Both the position numbers and the translations under genes were made by a program. From CAIQIA01 sp945861105 (GTDB lineage: Bacteria > Cyanobacteriota > Cyanobacteriia > PCC-6307 > Cyanobiaceae), in contig CANLCC010000005.1 of assembly GCA_947488815.1 (NCBI GenBank), positions 20,106 to 84,105 of the forward strand: 64,000 bases of DNA, read 5' to 3'. The notes beneath the pieces are model-generated. The model worked only from the letters and a program-made list of their open reading frames with translations. It had not been told where the DNA came from and did no database searches. Of this stretch, positions 51,956 through 60,254 are shown piece after piece; within the stretch, counting starts at the first letter, position 1, and every line of letters starts with the position of its first letter.

Positions 51956-53140
51956 ATGACGGAGTCATCCGTTCCTTTTGAGCGCCGTCCCCCCGGAACG
52001 GAGGGCCAGGCTGCCCTTGAACGGGAGCGCCTTCTGCCCCTGAGCGGCTGGCAGCGGGAGGTCGACCAGGCCCGTCTGCATGGACTCGAGGCGGCCGACA
52101 GCATCGTCGATCGGCGCATCTCGACCTTTTCCCGGGGCGAACTTCCCCATTTCGCCGGGATCAACACCTTTCTCAAGGCTCCCTACCTGGAGGACGTCAA
52201 TCGGGTCGGTGAATTTGATGTGGCGGTGCTGGGGGTCCCCCACGACAGCGGGACCACGTACCGCCCTGGCACCCGTTTCGGCCCCCAGGGAATCCGTCGC
52301 ATCTCGGCTCTCTACACCCCATACAACTACGAGATGGGGGTTGATCTGCGAGAGCAGATCACCGTCTGCGATGTCGGTGACATCTTCACCATTCCAGCCA
52401 ACAACGAGAAGAGCTTCGATCAGATCTCCAAAGGCGTCGCCCACGTGTTTTCAAGTGGTGCCTTCCCGATCATTCTCGGCGGTGACCATTCCATTGGTTT
52501 CCCCACCGTGCGTGGGGTCTGCAGACATCTGGGGGATCGCAAGGTCGGCATCATCCATTTCGACCGCCATGTCGACACCCAAGAGACTGATCTCGACGAA
52601 CGGATGCACACCTGTCCGTGGTTTCATGCCACCAACATGGCCAATGCTCCGGCCACCAACCTGGTGCAGCTGGGCATCGGCGGCTGGCAGGTGCCGCGTG
52701 AAGGGGTCAAGGTGTGTCGTGAGCGGGGCACGAATGTGCTCACGGTCACCGACATCTGTGACATGGGACTCGAGGCAGCAGCCCGGTTTGCGATTGAACG
52801 CGCCACCGATGGCACGGACTGCGTCTACATCTCGTTTGACATTGACTGCATCGACGCCGGCTTTGTGCCGGGCACAGGCTGGCCCGAGCCCGGCGGTCTG
52901 CTGCCCAGGGAGGCCCTCAAGCTGCTCGAACTGATCGTGCGCAATGTGCCGGTCTGCGGTCTTGAGCTGGTGGAGGTGTCCCCCCCTTACGACATCAGTG
53001 ACATCACGTCATTGATGGCCTGTCGCGTCATCTGCGACACGCTTGGCCATCTGATCGTGAGCGGTCAGCTGCCGCGGAAGCAGAAACCGGCCTGGCTCCA
53101 TGAGGTCGGCAACCTGCAGGTCGATCAGGCCTGGAGGTGA
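51956..53140 (+). CDS. gdmH: Guanidine hydrolase GdmH (ureohydrolase family, Ni-dependent type)
   Basis: A 394-residue ureohydrolase. Dimetal ligands lie in ILGGDHSIGF, IIHFDRHVDTQE and YISFDIDCIDAGFVPGTG. These are shared with agmatinase and arginase, but length, the N-terminal extension before GINTFLKAPYLEDV, the guanidine riboswitch and the hypA-hypB genes directly downstream match the cyanobacterial guanidine hydrolase (Synechocystis Sll1077), which uses nickel and makes urea plus ammonium. ATG 51956. Activity on guanidine is known for the family and inferred here. Confidence 0.93.
   Translation: MTESSVPFERRPPGTEGQAALERERLLPLSGWQREVDQARLHGLEAADSIVDRRISTFSRGELPHFAGINTFLKAPYLEDVNRVGEFDVAVLGVPHDSGTTYRPGTRFGPQGIRRISALYTPYNYEMGVDLREQITVCDVGDIFTIPANNEKSFDQISKGVAHVFSSGAFPIILGGDHSIGFPTVRGVCRHLGDRKVGIIHFDRHVDTQETDLDERMHTCPWFHATNMANAPATNLVQLGIGGWQVPREGVKVCRERGTNVLTVTDICDMGLEAAARFAIERATDGTDCVYISFDIDCIDAGFVPGTGWPEPGGLLPREALKLLELIVRNVPVCGLELVEVSPPYDISDITSLMACRVICDTLGHLIVSGQLPRKQKPAWLHEVGNLQVDQAWR
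53133..53140 (+). promoter_or_regulatory. Strong Shine-Dalgarno sequence for hypA
   Basis: GGAGGTGA overlaps the gdmH stop and lies seven bases before the hypA ATG at 53145. It is the best ribosome site in the region and fixes the hypA start. Confidence 0.75.
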
Positions 53141-53144
53141 TGCC

Positions 53145-53540
53145 ATGCACGAAGTGGACATGACCCGCTGCCTGGTGCTGTCGATGCAGAGCTGGCGCCA
53201 GCGCCACGAACCAACCCTGCCATCGGTGCAACGTGTGCATCTCGAGGTGGGACGGTTCACCTGCGTCGAGCCCGAGCAGCTGCGGTTCACCTGGGCGGTG
53301 GCGGTGCAGGGCAGCTGGCTGGATGGCGCTGATCTGGTGATCGAGACCGTCCCCCTGGTGGGGCGGTGCCTGGCCTGCGGGGCCACCTACCACCCCACCG
53401 TCGAGGCCGCCTACCAGTCCCCCTGTTGTCAGCGGCCGCTGGAAGAGATCGTGAGTGGTCGCGAACTGCGCATCCGTTCGGTCGATTACACCCTGCCTAC
53501 CCCTACCCCTACCCCTACCCCTACCCCGACACCGGCCTGA
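53145..53540 (+). CDS. hypA: HypA-type nickel chaperone (accessory to guanidine hydrolase)
   Basis: 131 residues. The nickel-binding N-terminus is MHEVDMTRCLVLS; the zinc site is CLACGATYHPTVEAAY followed by SPCC. HypA normally loads nickel into hydrogenase, but no hydrogenase gene is present and the gene follows gdmH by 4 bases, so it most likely matures GdmH, as reported for Synechocystis. The C-terminus is an unusual Pro-Thr repeat encoded by CCTACC copies. Confidence 0.92.
   Translation: MHEVDMTRCLVLSMQSWRQRHEPTLPSVQRVHLEVGRFTCVEPEQLRFTWAVAVQGSWLDGADLVIETVPLVGRCLACGATYHPTVEAAYQSPCCQRPLEEIVSGRELRIRSVDYTLPTPTPTPTPTPTPA
53496..53525 (+). repeat. Hexanucleotide repeat at the hypA 3' end
   Basis: Five perfect head-to-tail copies of CCTACC encode (Pro-Thr)n at the HypA C-terminus just before the stop. 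The six-base unit keeps the frame, so copy number changes would lengthen or shorten the tail without ending translation. Confidence 0.85.
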
Positions 53541-53543
53541 CCC

Positions 53544-54251
53544 ATGCACATGCCCCTTGAAGACACCCTGGGCCTGAATCTGCTGGCGGCGAACCAGCAC
53601 CAGGCCGACCACAACCGAGAGCACTTCGAGGCCTGGCGGCTGCTGTGCCTCAACGTGATGAGCAGCCCCGGTGCGGGCAAGACATCCCTGCTGGAGCGCA
53701 GCCTGGCTGCCCTGGCTCCCGAATTCGCCATGGCCGTGCTGGAGGGTGACATGACCACCCAGCTGGATGCCCAGCGCCTTGAAGCCGTCGGGGTGCCGGT
53801 GGTGCCGATCACCACAGGCCGCGCCTGCCATCTTGATGCTGCCATGGTGGCGGGCGGGCTCAGGTTGCTGCGCCAGCGGCTCAACCCGGCCGACCTCGAC
53901 ATCCTCTGGGTGGAGAACGTGGGCAATCTCGTCTGCCCCGCTGAATTCGAGGTGGGTGAACACCTCAAGGTGGCGCTGTTGAGTGTCACCGAAGGTGATG
54001 ACAAGCCCCTCAAGTATCCAGTCATGTTTCGGGAAGCGGATTGTGTGCTGATCACCAAGATTGATCTTCTCCCCTACCTGCCTGTGGAGGTGGATCGCAT
54101 CGAGACCCACATCCGCCAGGTCAATCCCCGCGCCACGGTGATCCGCGTTTCAGCCAGCAGCGGCCTGGGTCTGCCCACCTGGCATGCCTGGATTCGCCAG
54201 CAGCTGTGCCTGCGGCTGTCGATGGCCCTCCCTGTCCCCGCAAACCGATGA
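53544..54251 (+). CDS. hypB: HypB-type nickel GTPase
   Basis: 235-residue GTPase that hands nickel from HypA to the target. P-loop in LNVMSSPGAGKTSLLERSL near residue 40, metal and switch region VLEGDMTTQLDAQRLEA, ENVGNLVCPAEFEVGEHLKV with the metal-site Cys, and base-recognition ITKIDLLPYL (NKxD-like). There is no N-terminal His-rich stretch. Start at 53544 follows the hypA stop by 3 bases. Ends with ATGA overlap into the GS-like gene (54248). Confidence 0.93.
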   Translation: MHMPLEDTLGLNLLAANQHQADHNREHFEAWRLLCLNVMSSPGAGKTSLLERSLAALAPEFAMAVLEGDMTTQLDAQRLEAVGVPVVPITTGRACHLDAAMVAGGLRLLRQRLNPADLDILWVENVGNLVCPAEFEVGEHLKVALLSVTEGDDKPLKYPVMFREADCVLITKIDLLPYLPVEVDRIETHIRQVNPRATVIRVSASSGLGLPTWHAWIRQQLCLRLSMALPVPANR

Positions 54252-55579
54252 CCCTCAAGGAGCAGCTCGAAGCCAGTGGTGTGCGTTATGCCCTGGCGAG
54301 CTTTGTCGATCTCCATGGTGTCTGCAAGGCCAAGGCCGTGCCCCTGGCCCATCTGGAGCAGATGCTGTCGGGTTCTGAACTGTTCACCGGCGCGGCCCTC
54401 GATGGTGTGCCCCAGGAGGTGAGTGACGATGAAGTGGCGGCGGTCCCTGATCCGCGGTCGATGACGATTCTTCCGTGGCAGCCGGAGGTCGCCTGGTTCG
54501 CCAGTGACCTGCATCTGCATGGCCGTCCGTTCGAGGCCTGCAGCCGAACCATTCTGCGGCGTCAGTGTGCAGCGGCTGCGGCGATGGGGTACCGCTTCAA
54601 CCTGGGAATTGAGACCGAATTCTTTGTGCTGCGCCGCGATGCTCAAGGGAACCTGGTTCCCTACAGCAACCGTGACGTGCTGGATAAACCGGCCTATGAC
54701 GTCTGCGGGCTGCTGGACAACCTGCCCTGGCTCGATGAGCTCGTCTGCGCCATGAACAAGCTGGGCTGGGGTGTGTATTCCTTTGACCACGAAGATGGTC
54801 CCGGTCAGTTTGAGACCGATTTTGATTACGCCGACGCCCTCACGATGGCGGACCGGCTCACCTTCTTCAAGCTGATGGCCAAGGAGATCGCCCATCGCCA
54901 TGGCCTGATCGCTTCGTTCATGCCCAAGCCATTTGCCGATCGCACCGGCAGCGGCGCCCACTACAACATGTCCCTGGCTGACCCCGCGAGCGGCGTCAAT
55001 CTCTTCGCCACCGAAGACCGTGCACCGGGCCAGATCACAGCCCTCGCCCGCCAATTCATTGCTGGGGTGCTGCGCCATGCGGCGGCCATCTGTGCCGTGA
55101 TCGCCCCCACGGTCAACAGTTACAAGCGGCTGGTGGCCCAGGGCAGCATGTCTGGATTCACCTGGGCGCCGGTGTTCATCTGTTATGGCAACAACAACCG
55201 CACCAACATGCTGCGGATTCCTTCGGCAGGGGGGCGGGTCGAATGCCGGGCGGCGGATATCTCATGCAATCCCTACCTGGGGGCGGCGATGGTGTTGGCT
55301 GCTGGGCTGGAGGGCATCCGTGAGGGTCTTGATCCTGGGGACCCCAACCTCGTCAATGCCTACACCCTCAGTCCTGAGGAACGGGCCCGGCGGGGGTTGC
55401 GAACATTGCCGCGCACCCTGGCAGAGGCGATCGAGGCGTTTGCGGATGATCCGCTGTCGCGAACCGTATTCGGTGATGCCATGTTTGATGCCTATGTCGC
55501 CTACAAACGTGAGGAGTGGGAGTCGTTCCACTGTGCGGTCTCTCCATGGGAACAGGCTCGCTACCTCAACTTTTTCTGA
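54248..55579 (+). CDS. Type III glutamine synthetase-like ligase (GlnT/GMAS-like), copy 1
   Basis: 443 residues of the glutamine synthetase fold, but unlike GlnA of type I. Active-site marks: NLGIETEFFVL (ExE), SFDHEDGPGQFETDFDYADALT, GSGAHYNMSL with the His, NNRTNMLRIP with the Arg, and RVECRAADISCNPY. This group includes gamma-glutamylmethylamide synthetase and other amine-gamma-glutamyl ligases. It is translated coupled to hypB and lies inside the guanidine operon, so an amine released from substituted guanidines is a likely substrate; that is inference. Confidence 0.88.
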   Translation: MTLKEQLEASGVRYALASFVDLHGVCKAKAVPLAHLEQMLSGSELFTGAALDGVPQEVSDDEVAAVPDPRSMTILPWQPEVAWFASDLHLHGRPFEACSRTILRRQCAAAAAMGYRFNLGIETEFFVLRRDAQGNLVPYSNRDVLDKPAYDVCGLLDNLPWLDELVCAMNKLGWGVYSFDHEDGPGQFETDFDYADALTMADRLTFFKLMAKEIAHRHGLIASFMPKPFADRTGSGAHYNMSLADPASGVNLFATEDRAPGQITALARQFIAGVLRHAAAICAVIAPTVNSYKRLVAQGSMSGFTWAPVFICYGNNNRTNMLRIPSAGGRVECRAADISCNPYLGAAMVLAAGLEGIREGLDPGDPNLVNAYTLSPEERARRGLRTLPRTLAEAIEAFADDPLSRTVFGDAMFDAYVAYKREEWESFHCAVSPWEQARYLNFF

Positions 55580-55608
55580 CCCTCTCTTCCATCGCTTTCT
55601 TCCCTGCC

Positions 55609-56628
55609 ATGGCATCGGTTTCCCCGCGGCGCAGTCAGCGCCTCAGAGCAACACTCCTGGCCCTGCTGGCCGGCCTGGGGGCTGGACTGGCCACGGCCGC
55701 CTGCCAGAAGCCTGCCGCCGATGGGGCGCCGATCCGCATCGGCTACAGCGCCTGGCCGGGCTGGTTCCCCTGGGCTGTGACCGACAGCAAGGGTTTGTTC
55801 GCCAGTCAGGGTGTGAACGCCAAGCTGCAGTGGTTTGATGGTTATCTCGACAGCATCAATGCCCTGAACGCCGGGCAGCTTGACTGCAATAGCCAGACCC
55901 TCAATGACACCATCAGTTCGATTGCCGGTGGGGCCGATCTGCAGGTGGTGCTCCAGAATGACTACTCCACAGGGAATGACCAGATCATCGCTGCCCAGGG
56001 AATCAACAAGGTCGCCGATCTGAAGGGCAAGAAGGTTGCAGCAGAGGAGGGCACCGTCGACCATTACCTTCTGTTGAAGGTGCTCAAGGACGCCGGTCTC
56101 AAGGGATCTGACATCAGCTTTGTGCCGCTGGAGACCGGTGCGGCGGCGGCGGCTTTTGCTGCCGGCAAGGTGGATGCTGCCGGTGTCTACGCACCGTTCA
56201 CCACCCAGGCACTCAAACGCACCGGCAGCCGTGCGATCACAACGTCCAAGGAGCATCCTGGGGCGATCAGTGACCTGCTTGTCTGCCGCACCGAATTCGT
56301 CAAGAAGAACCCGGAAGCGATCCAGAAGGTGGTGGACGCCTGGTTTGCCACCCTTGGTCTGATGAAACGGGAGCCAGACGTCACGTTGCCGATCCTGGTG
56401 CAGCGCTCCGGCGTCAGCGAAGCTGAGTTCAAGGCCTACGACGCCGGCACCACGATTCAGACTCTGGCGGAGAACCGACAGAACTTCAAGCCAGGCACCA
56501 CCATGACGTCGCTGCCCTACGCCTCTGATCAGATCGCCGACTTTCTGGTCGAGGTCGGCCTTGCGAAGACCCGGCCCGATATCAGCACGCTGCTCAACGG
56601 CACGTTTGTGACCAATGCCAAGGATTAA
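55609..56628 (+). CDS. ABC transporter substrate-binding lipoprotein (NMT1/SsuA-like)
   Basis: 339-residue periplasmic binding protein with a lipobox (GLATAACQK) and the NMT1/taurine-binding fold: IRIGYSAWPGWFPWAVTDSKG, LNAGQLDCNSQTLNDTISS, AAEEGTVDHYLLLKVL and AGKVDAAGVYAPFT. This type is annotated nitrate/sulfonate/taurine, and in guanidine-riboswitch operons it is thought to bind guanidine or a derivative. ATG 55609 chosen to give the signal peptide. Confidence 0.92.
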   Translation: MASVSPRRSQRLRATLLALLAGLGAGLATAACQKPAADGAPIRIGYSAWPGWFPWAVTDSKGLFASQGVNAKLQWFDGYLDSINALNAGQLDCNSQTLNDTISSIAGGADLQVVLQNDYSTGNDQIIAAQGINKVADLKGKKVAAEEGTVDHYLLLKVLKDAGLKGSDISFVPLETGAAAAAFAAGKVDAAGVYAPFTTQALKRTGSRAITTSKEHPGAISDLLVCRTEFVKKNPEAIQKVVDAWFATLGLMKREPDVTLPILVQRSGVSEAEFKAYDAGTTIQTLAENRQNFKPGTTMTSLPYASDQIADFLVEVGLAKTRPDISTLLNGTFVTNAKD

Positions 56629-57370
56629 TCACCCCTGGACCCTTGGGATTGCTGGGGTGGCCCTGGTGCTGTTGCTGTGGGCGGGGGTGAGCAACAGCGG
56701 TCTGGTCGACCGTCTGTTTCTTCCCACCCCCCAGGCTGTGTGGACAGCGGCCCAGGGGCAGTGGTCCAGCGGCATGCTGGTGCGTGATGCCCTGGCCAGC
56801 ATCCAGCGGGTGTTTCTCGGTTTCGCCCTCTCGGCCGGCCTGGCCCTGCCCATCGGCATCGCCATGGGCAGCAACACGGTGATCTGCCGCCTGCTGGAGC
56901 CCCTGATGGGTCTGATCCGCTACATGCCGGCGCCAGCATTCATTCCCTTACTGATCATTTACTTCGGCCTCGAAGAGCTCCCGAAGGTGCTTCTCATCTT
57001 CATCGGTACGTTCTTCTTTAACACCCTGATGATCATGGACGCCGTGAAGTTTGTGCCCCACGAACTGATTGAAACCGCCCGCACCCTTGGCGGCCGGCAG
57101 TTGCCCATCCTCACCCGGGTGGTGGCGCCTTACATCGCCCCCCAGGTGCTGGACACCTACCGCATCAACATGGCGTCGGCCTGGAATCTGGTGATCGTGG
57201 CTGAACTGGTGGCGGCCACCGAGGGGCTTGGCAAACGCATCAGCCTGGCCCAACGGTTCCTGCGCACCGACGAGATCTTTCTGGGTCTGATCGTGATCGG
57301 GTTGATCGGCTTGCTCATCGACCTGGGCTTCAGGGCGCTGATGCGTCGCAGCTGCGCCTGGGCCAACTGA
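56615..57370 (+). CDS. ABC transporter permease (SsuC/TauC-like)
   Basis: 251-residue inner-membrane subunit with about six spans. N-terminal span WTLGIAGVALVLLLWAGV; EAA-like loop ELIETARTLGGRQLPILTRVVAP; end with FLGLIVIGLIGLLIDLGF. Overlaps the binding-protein gene by 14 bases and precedes the ATPase by 10 bases. Confidence 0.93.
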   Translation: MPRINHPWTLGIAGVALVLLLWAGVSNSGLVDRLFLPTPQAVWTAAQGQWSSGMLVRDALASIQRVFLGFALSAGLALPIGIAMGSNTVICRLLEPLMGLIRYMPAPAFIPLLIIYFGLEELPKVLLIFIGTFFFNTLMIMDAVKFVPHELIETARTLGGRQLPILTRVVAPYIAPQVLDTYRINMASAWNLVIVAELVAATEGLGKRISLAQRFLRTDEIFLGLIVIGLIGLLIDLGFRALMRRSCAWAN

Positions 57371-57380
57371 CGGAGTCACC

Positions 57381-58151
57381 ATGCATCTCCAGGTTGAGAA
57401 CGTCAGCAAGCGCTTTGGGCACGGCACAGCCGCCAAGTTGGTGCTCGATCAGATCTCGTTCGATCTGCATTCGGGTGAATTTCTTGCCCTGGTCGGCAGT
57501 TCGGGTTCGGGTAAATCGACGCTGATGCGCCTGATCGCAGGTCTCGAGCGGCCCAGCACCGGCAGCATCCGCATCGATGGCCAGCCGGTGCGGGGCCCCG
57601 GCTCGGACCGCGGAATGGTGTTTCAGAAGTACAGCCTCTACCCCTGGCTCACGGCGGCCCAGAACGTGGCCTTCGGCATGAGCCTGCAGGGTCGTCCCCG
57701 CCTGGAGATCCGCGAACGCACAGCTTATTTTCTCGAGGTTGTGGGCCTGGCCGATGCGGCCCGGCGGCTGCCCCGGGAGCTGTCGGGCGGCATGCAGCAG
57801 CGGGTGGCGATTGCCCGGGCCCTTGCCGCCGAACCCCGCGTGCTGCTGCTTGATGAACCCTTCGGCGCCCTCGACATCCAGATCCGCGAGACGATGCAGG
57901 AGTTTCTGCACCGCCTCTGGAGTCAGACCGGGCTGGCGGCCCTGTTGATCACCCACGATCTCGAGGAAGCGTTGCTGCTGGCCAACCGGGTGCACATCCT
58001 GGCGCCGTCCCCTGGGCGCATCGTGCGCAGCGTCGTGGTCGACCACGACCGCAGTGCCATGGGCCAGCTGCGGGTGTCGCCAGCCTTCCTGGCCCTGCGG
58101 GAAGAGCTGGCGAGCTGCCTGCGCAGCCTTGAGCCCGCGTCCGGCCGATGA
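57381..58151 (+). CDS. ABC transporter ATP-binding protein (SsuB/TauB-like)
   Basis: 256 residues. Walker A GSSGSGKSTLMRLIAG near residue 41, Q-loop FQKYSLYPWLTAAQN, signature LSGGMQQRVAIARALA, Walker B VLLLDEPFGALD, and the H-loop ITHDLEEA. Powers the importer formed with the two genes before it. Its stop overlaps the Rieske oxygenase start (ATGA 58148-58151), putting that enzyme in the same operon. Confidence 0.96.
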   Translation: MHLQVENVSKRFGHGTAAKLVLDQISFDLHSGEFLALVGSSGSGKSTLMRLIAGLERPSTGSIRIDGQPVRGPGSDRGMVFQKYSLYPWLTAAQNVAFGMSLQGRPRLEIRERTAYFLEVVGLADAARRLPRELSGGMQQRVAIARALAAEPRVLLLDEPFGALDIQIRETMQEFLHRLWSQTGLAALLITHDLEEALLLANRVHILAPSPGRIVRSVVVDHDRSAMGQLRVSPAFLALREELASCLRSLEPASGR

Positions 58152-59158
58152 CGGCGGCGTTCCTCGCGGCAGAGCTCTACACGGGCGAGGCCGTCGCCCT
58201 GCGCGAGCGGCAGCACTATGCGGCAAGGCTGTGGCATGCCGTCACCGCCTCCTCGACCCTGGCCGACGGGCAGGTGATGGCCGATCAGCTGCTCGGGATG
58301 CCCCTGCTGCTGAGCCGCGATGGCGGTGAGGTGCGGGCCTTCATCAACCGCTGTCCGCACCGGGGCATGCCCTTTCTGGATCCCGCCGATGGGCCCCGAT
58401 CGTGCCGCCGCCTGGTGTGTCCGTATCACGGCTGGACCTACGACCGTCGTGGCCGGCTGCGGGCAGCGGCGCGGGAGGCGGAGTTCATCGACCCCTTTGA
58501 CCGGGCGGCCTGGCCGTTGGCGAGCCTGCCCTGCCGGGAACTGGCGGGGGTGATCTGGGTGGCTGGCGGTCCAGGGCCCCTCCCCCTGGAAGACCAGCTG
58601 GATCTGCTGCTGCAGCAGTGTCCGGCGCAGGTGCAGCGGCCGAGACGATTGCTGCGTCGCACCGCCGTGCCGTTGCGTTGCAACTGGAAGGTGGCGCACG
58701 ACAACACGTTGGACGACTACCACGTCGCCATTGCCCACCCGCAGACGCTGCATCGTGAGCAGGGCCCCGTGCGGCACTACCGCCATGCCCTCTCGGATCA
58801 CGCCAGCCTGCTGGCCACCCCCTGGGGCGAGGGTGAATTTCTGACGTTCGGCCTGGCGCCCTGGACCCACCTGCTGCTGTGGCCCGATGGACGGCTGGCC
58901 CTGATCCAGTTTCCTCCCCTGGCCGTGGATCGCTGCCGCCTGGATCTGTGGCTGTTGGGGGATGACGGGCATGCCGCCAGCGCCGATGACTGGCTGGCAG
59001 AGCTGCTGCGGTTTCTGGAGGAGGATCGGCGCCTGGTGGAAGGGGCCCAGCAGGGCTATGCCAGTGGGCTGCAGCCGGGGCCACCCCATCGCCTGGAGCT
59101 GCGGATTCTGCAGCACCAGCAGCTCTACGCCCGGTTGATGGCGGACAGTGCCCCCTGA
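58148..59158 (+). CDS. Rieske non-heme iron oxygenase, alpha-subunit type
   Basis: 336 residues. The 2Fe-2S motif is C69-x-H71 ... C91-x2-H94 in RCPHRGMPFL and VCPYHGWTYD; the catalytic iron site is NWKVAHDNTLDDYHVAIAHP with H192 and H197. This is the layout of single-component hydroxylases and N-demethylases such as those acting on betaines. Translation is coupled to the guanidine-importer ATPase, which suggests it oxidises the imported substrate or removes an N-alkyl group. No reductase gene is adjacent. Convergent 34-base overlap with the TIM-barrel gene. Confidence 0.9.
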   Translation: MTAAFLAAELYTGEAVALRERQHYAARLWHAVTASSTLADGQVMADQLLGMPLLLSRDGGEVRAFINRCPHRGMPFLDPADGPRSCRRLVCPYHGWTYDRRGRLRAAAREAEFIDPFDRAAWPLASLPCRELAGVIWVAGGPGPLPLEDQLDLLLQQCPAQVQRPRRLLRRTAVPLRCNWKVAHDNTLDDYHVAIAHPQTLHREQGPVRHYRHALSDHASLLATPWGEGEFLTFGLAPWTHLLLWPDGRLALIQFPPLAVDRCRLDLWLLGDDGHAASADDWLAELLRFLEEDRRLVEGAQQGYASGLQPGPPHRLELRILQHQQLYARLMADSAP

Positions 59159-59988
59159 CGGATCCAGTGGGCCATGGCGGTGTTGATCTCGAGCAGATCG
59201 GCGATGGGCATGGCCGTGAACGGCAGCCGGGGCAGATAGCCGTCGGGACCGAACTCGGGTGTGATCGTGGGATGGGGATGGCGGCGGGCGAGCTGGCGTT
59301 GCAGAAACAACCGCCAGCAGTCGCGGTGGGCCGTGAGGGCCGCGGCGGCCTCCGGCGCGAAGGGATGGGCGACCGATGGCCCCTGGGCATGGCCGATGCG
59401 GGCGTGGATGTGGTCGACCCGGTCCGCGATGGCCTGCACCGGCGGCAGGTGGGGCTCCATCAGTCGTTCGCTGACGCAGCACCAGTGGCTCAGGTCGGCG
59501 GTGAGGCGCAGACCGGGATGGCGCGCCAGCAGGTCGGGCATGGACCAGGGGTTGAAGAGGCTGCGGCTGCGATGGGTCTCGAAGCTCACGGGCGCCGACG
59601 CGCTGGCGGCAAGGGCGATGGCCTGGTCCAGGAACCGGTCCTGCTGCGGTGCGGGCCAGCTGTCGCTGCCGGTGATGACGGTGATGCGCAGGGGCTGCAG
59701 CAACTGGCAGCGGGCCAGCTGCCGTTCGAGTTCGGCGAGCTGCTGGTCGGGGCCGCAGTCGAGCCCAGGAACGTAGTCGCCGCCGGTGACGAGTTCCACG
59801 ATCAGCACCAGGCCCACCTGCTGCAGCCGTTCGACCACGGCCTGCGGTTCGTGGGCGCTGAGGGCGCCGTGGTCGAGGTTGGCCTCCAGGCCATCGAAGC
59901 CATGGGCCAGGGCCCGGGCGATGGCCGTCTCAAGGTCGCCGTCGTGACCCCAGAGGCTGTGGCAGATCAGGGGTTGGGGCCGGTCCAC
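59125..59988 (-). CDS. Sugar phosphate isomerase/epimerase-like TIM-barrel protein
   Basis: 287 residues, xylose-isomerase-like fold. Marks: ICHSLWGHDGDLETAIARAL, HGFDGLEANLDHG, VIVELVTGGDY, VSFETHRSRSLFNPW, LTADLSHWCCVSERLM and VDHIHARIGHAQ; the Glu, His and Asp in these are the metal ligands of such enzymes. The reaction is unknown. Start GTG 59988 overlaps the small gene upstream by 22 bases. Confidence 0.82.
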   Translation of the reverse strand: MDRPQPLICHSLWGHDGDLETAIARALAHGFDGLEANLDHGALSAHEPQAVVERLQQVGLVLIVELVTGGDYVPGLDCGPDQQLAELERQLARCQLLQPLRITVITGSDSWPAPQQDRFLDQAIALAASASAPVSFETHRSRSLFNPWSMPDLLARHPGLRLTADLSHWCCVSERLMEPHLPPVQAIADRVDHIHARIGHAQGPSVAHPFAPEAAAALTAHRDCWRLFLQRQLARRHPHPTITPEFGPDGYLPRLPFTAMPIADLLEINTAMAHWIRQGALSAINRA

Positions 59989-60134
59989 GTGAACTCCTCC
60001 GGCTGGATCCCGAGGTAGACCGCCTCTTTGAACAGGGCCTGCTTCGCCTCGGCGTCATCGCTCTGGTCCGCCTTGGTCCAGCGTTGGCGCAGGGACGCGA
60101 TCAGGGTCTGGCGCTGGGCGTCGCTGGTGCTCAT
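59967..60134 (-). CDS. Small hypothetical protein (55 aa), coupled to the TIM-barrel gene
   Basis: A 55-residue acidic soluble protein starting MSTSDAQRQTLIASLRQRW, with an Asp/Glu/Ala-rich helix (KADQSDDAEAKQALFKEAVY) and ending QPEEFTWTGPNP. Its 3' end overlaps the TIM-barrel start, and the pair is divergent from the desaturase operon with 120 bases between. No family known to me. Tight coupling supports that it is real. Confidence 0.6.
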   Translation of the reverse strand: MSTSDAQRQTLIASLRQRWTKADQSDDAEAKQALFKEAVYLGIQPEEFTWTGPNP

Positions 60135-60254
60135 GGCCGCTCTGATGTGGGCCTGAATCTAAGGAGAACCTGCCCGCGGCCCGCCCGATGTTCAGCCTGA
60201 ACCGCAGCACCGGGCTGCCGCTGACAGGGTGAGAGTGCGATTGAAGACTGCGTC

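Noticed and set aside
53145..54251. hypA/hypB as part of a hydrogenase maturation locus
   Set aside because: No hydrogenase structural or other hyp genes are present; context is the guanidine hydrolase.
60135..60254. Second guanidine riboswitch ahead of the desaturase operon
   Set aside because: None of the conserved guanidine-I core blocks occurs in these 120 bases.
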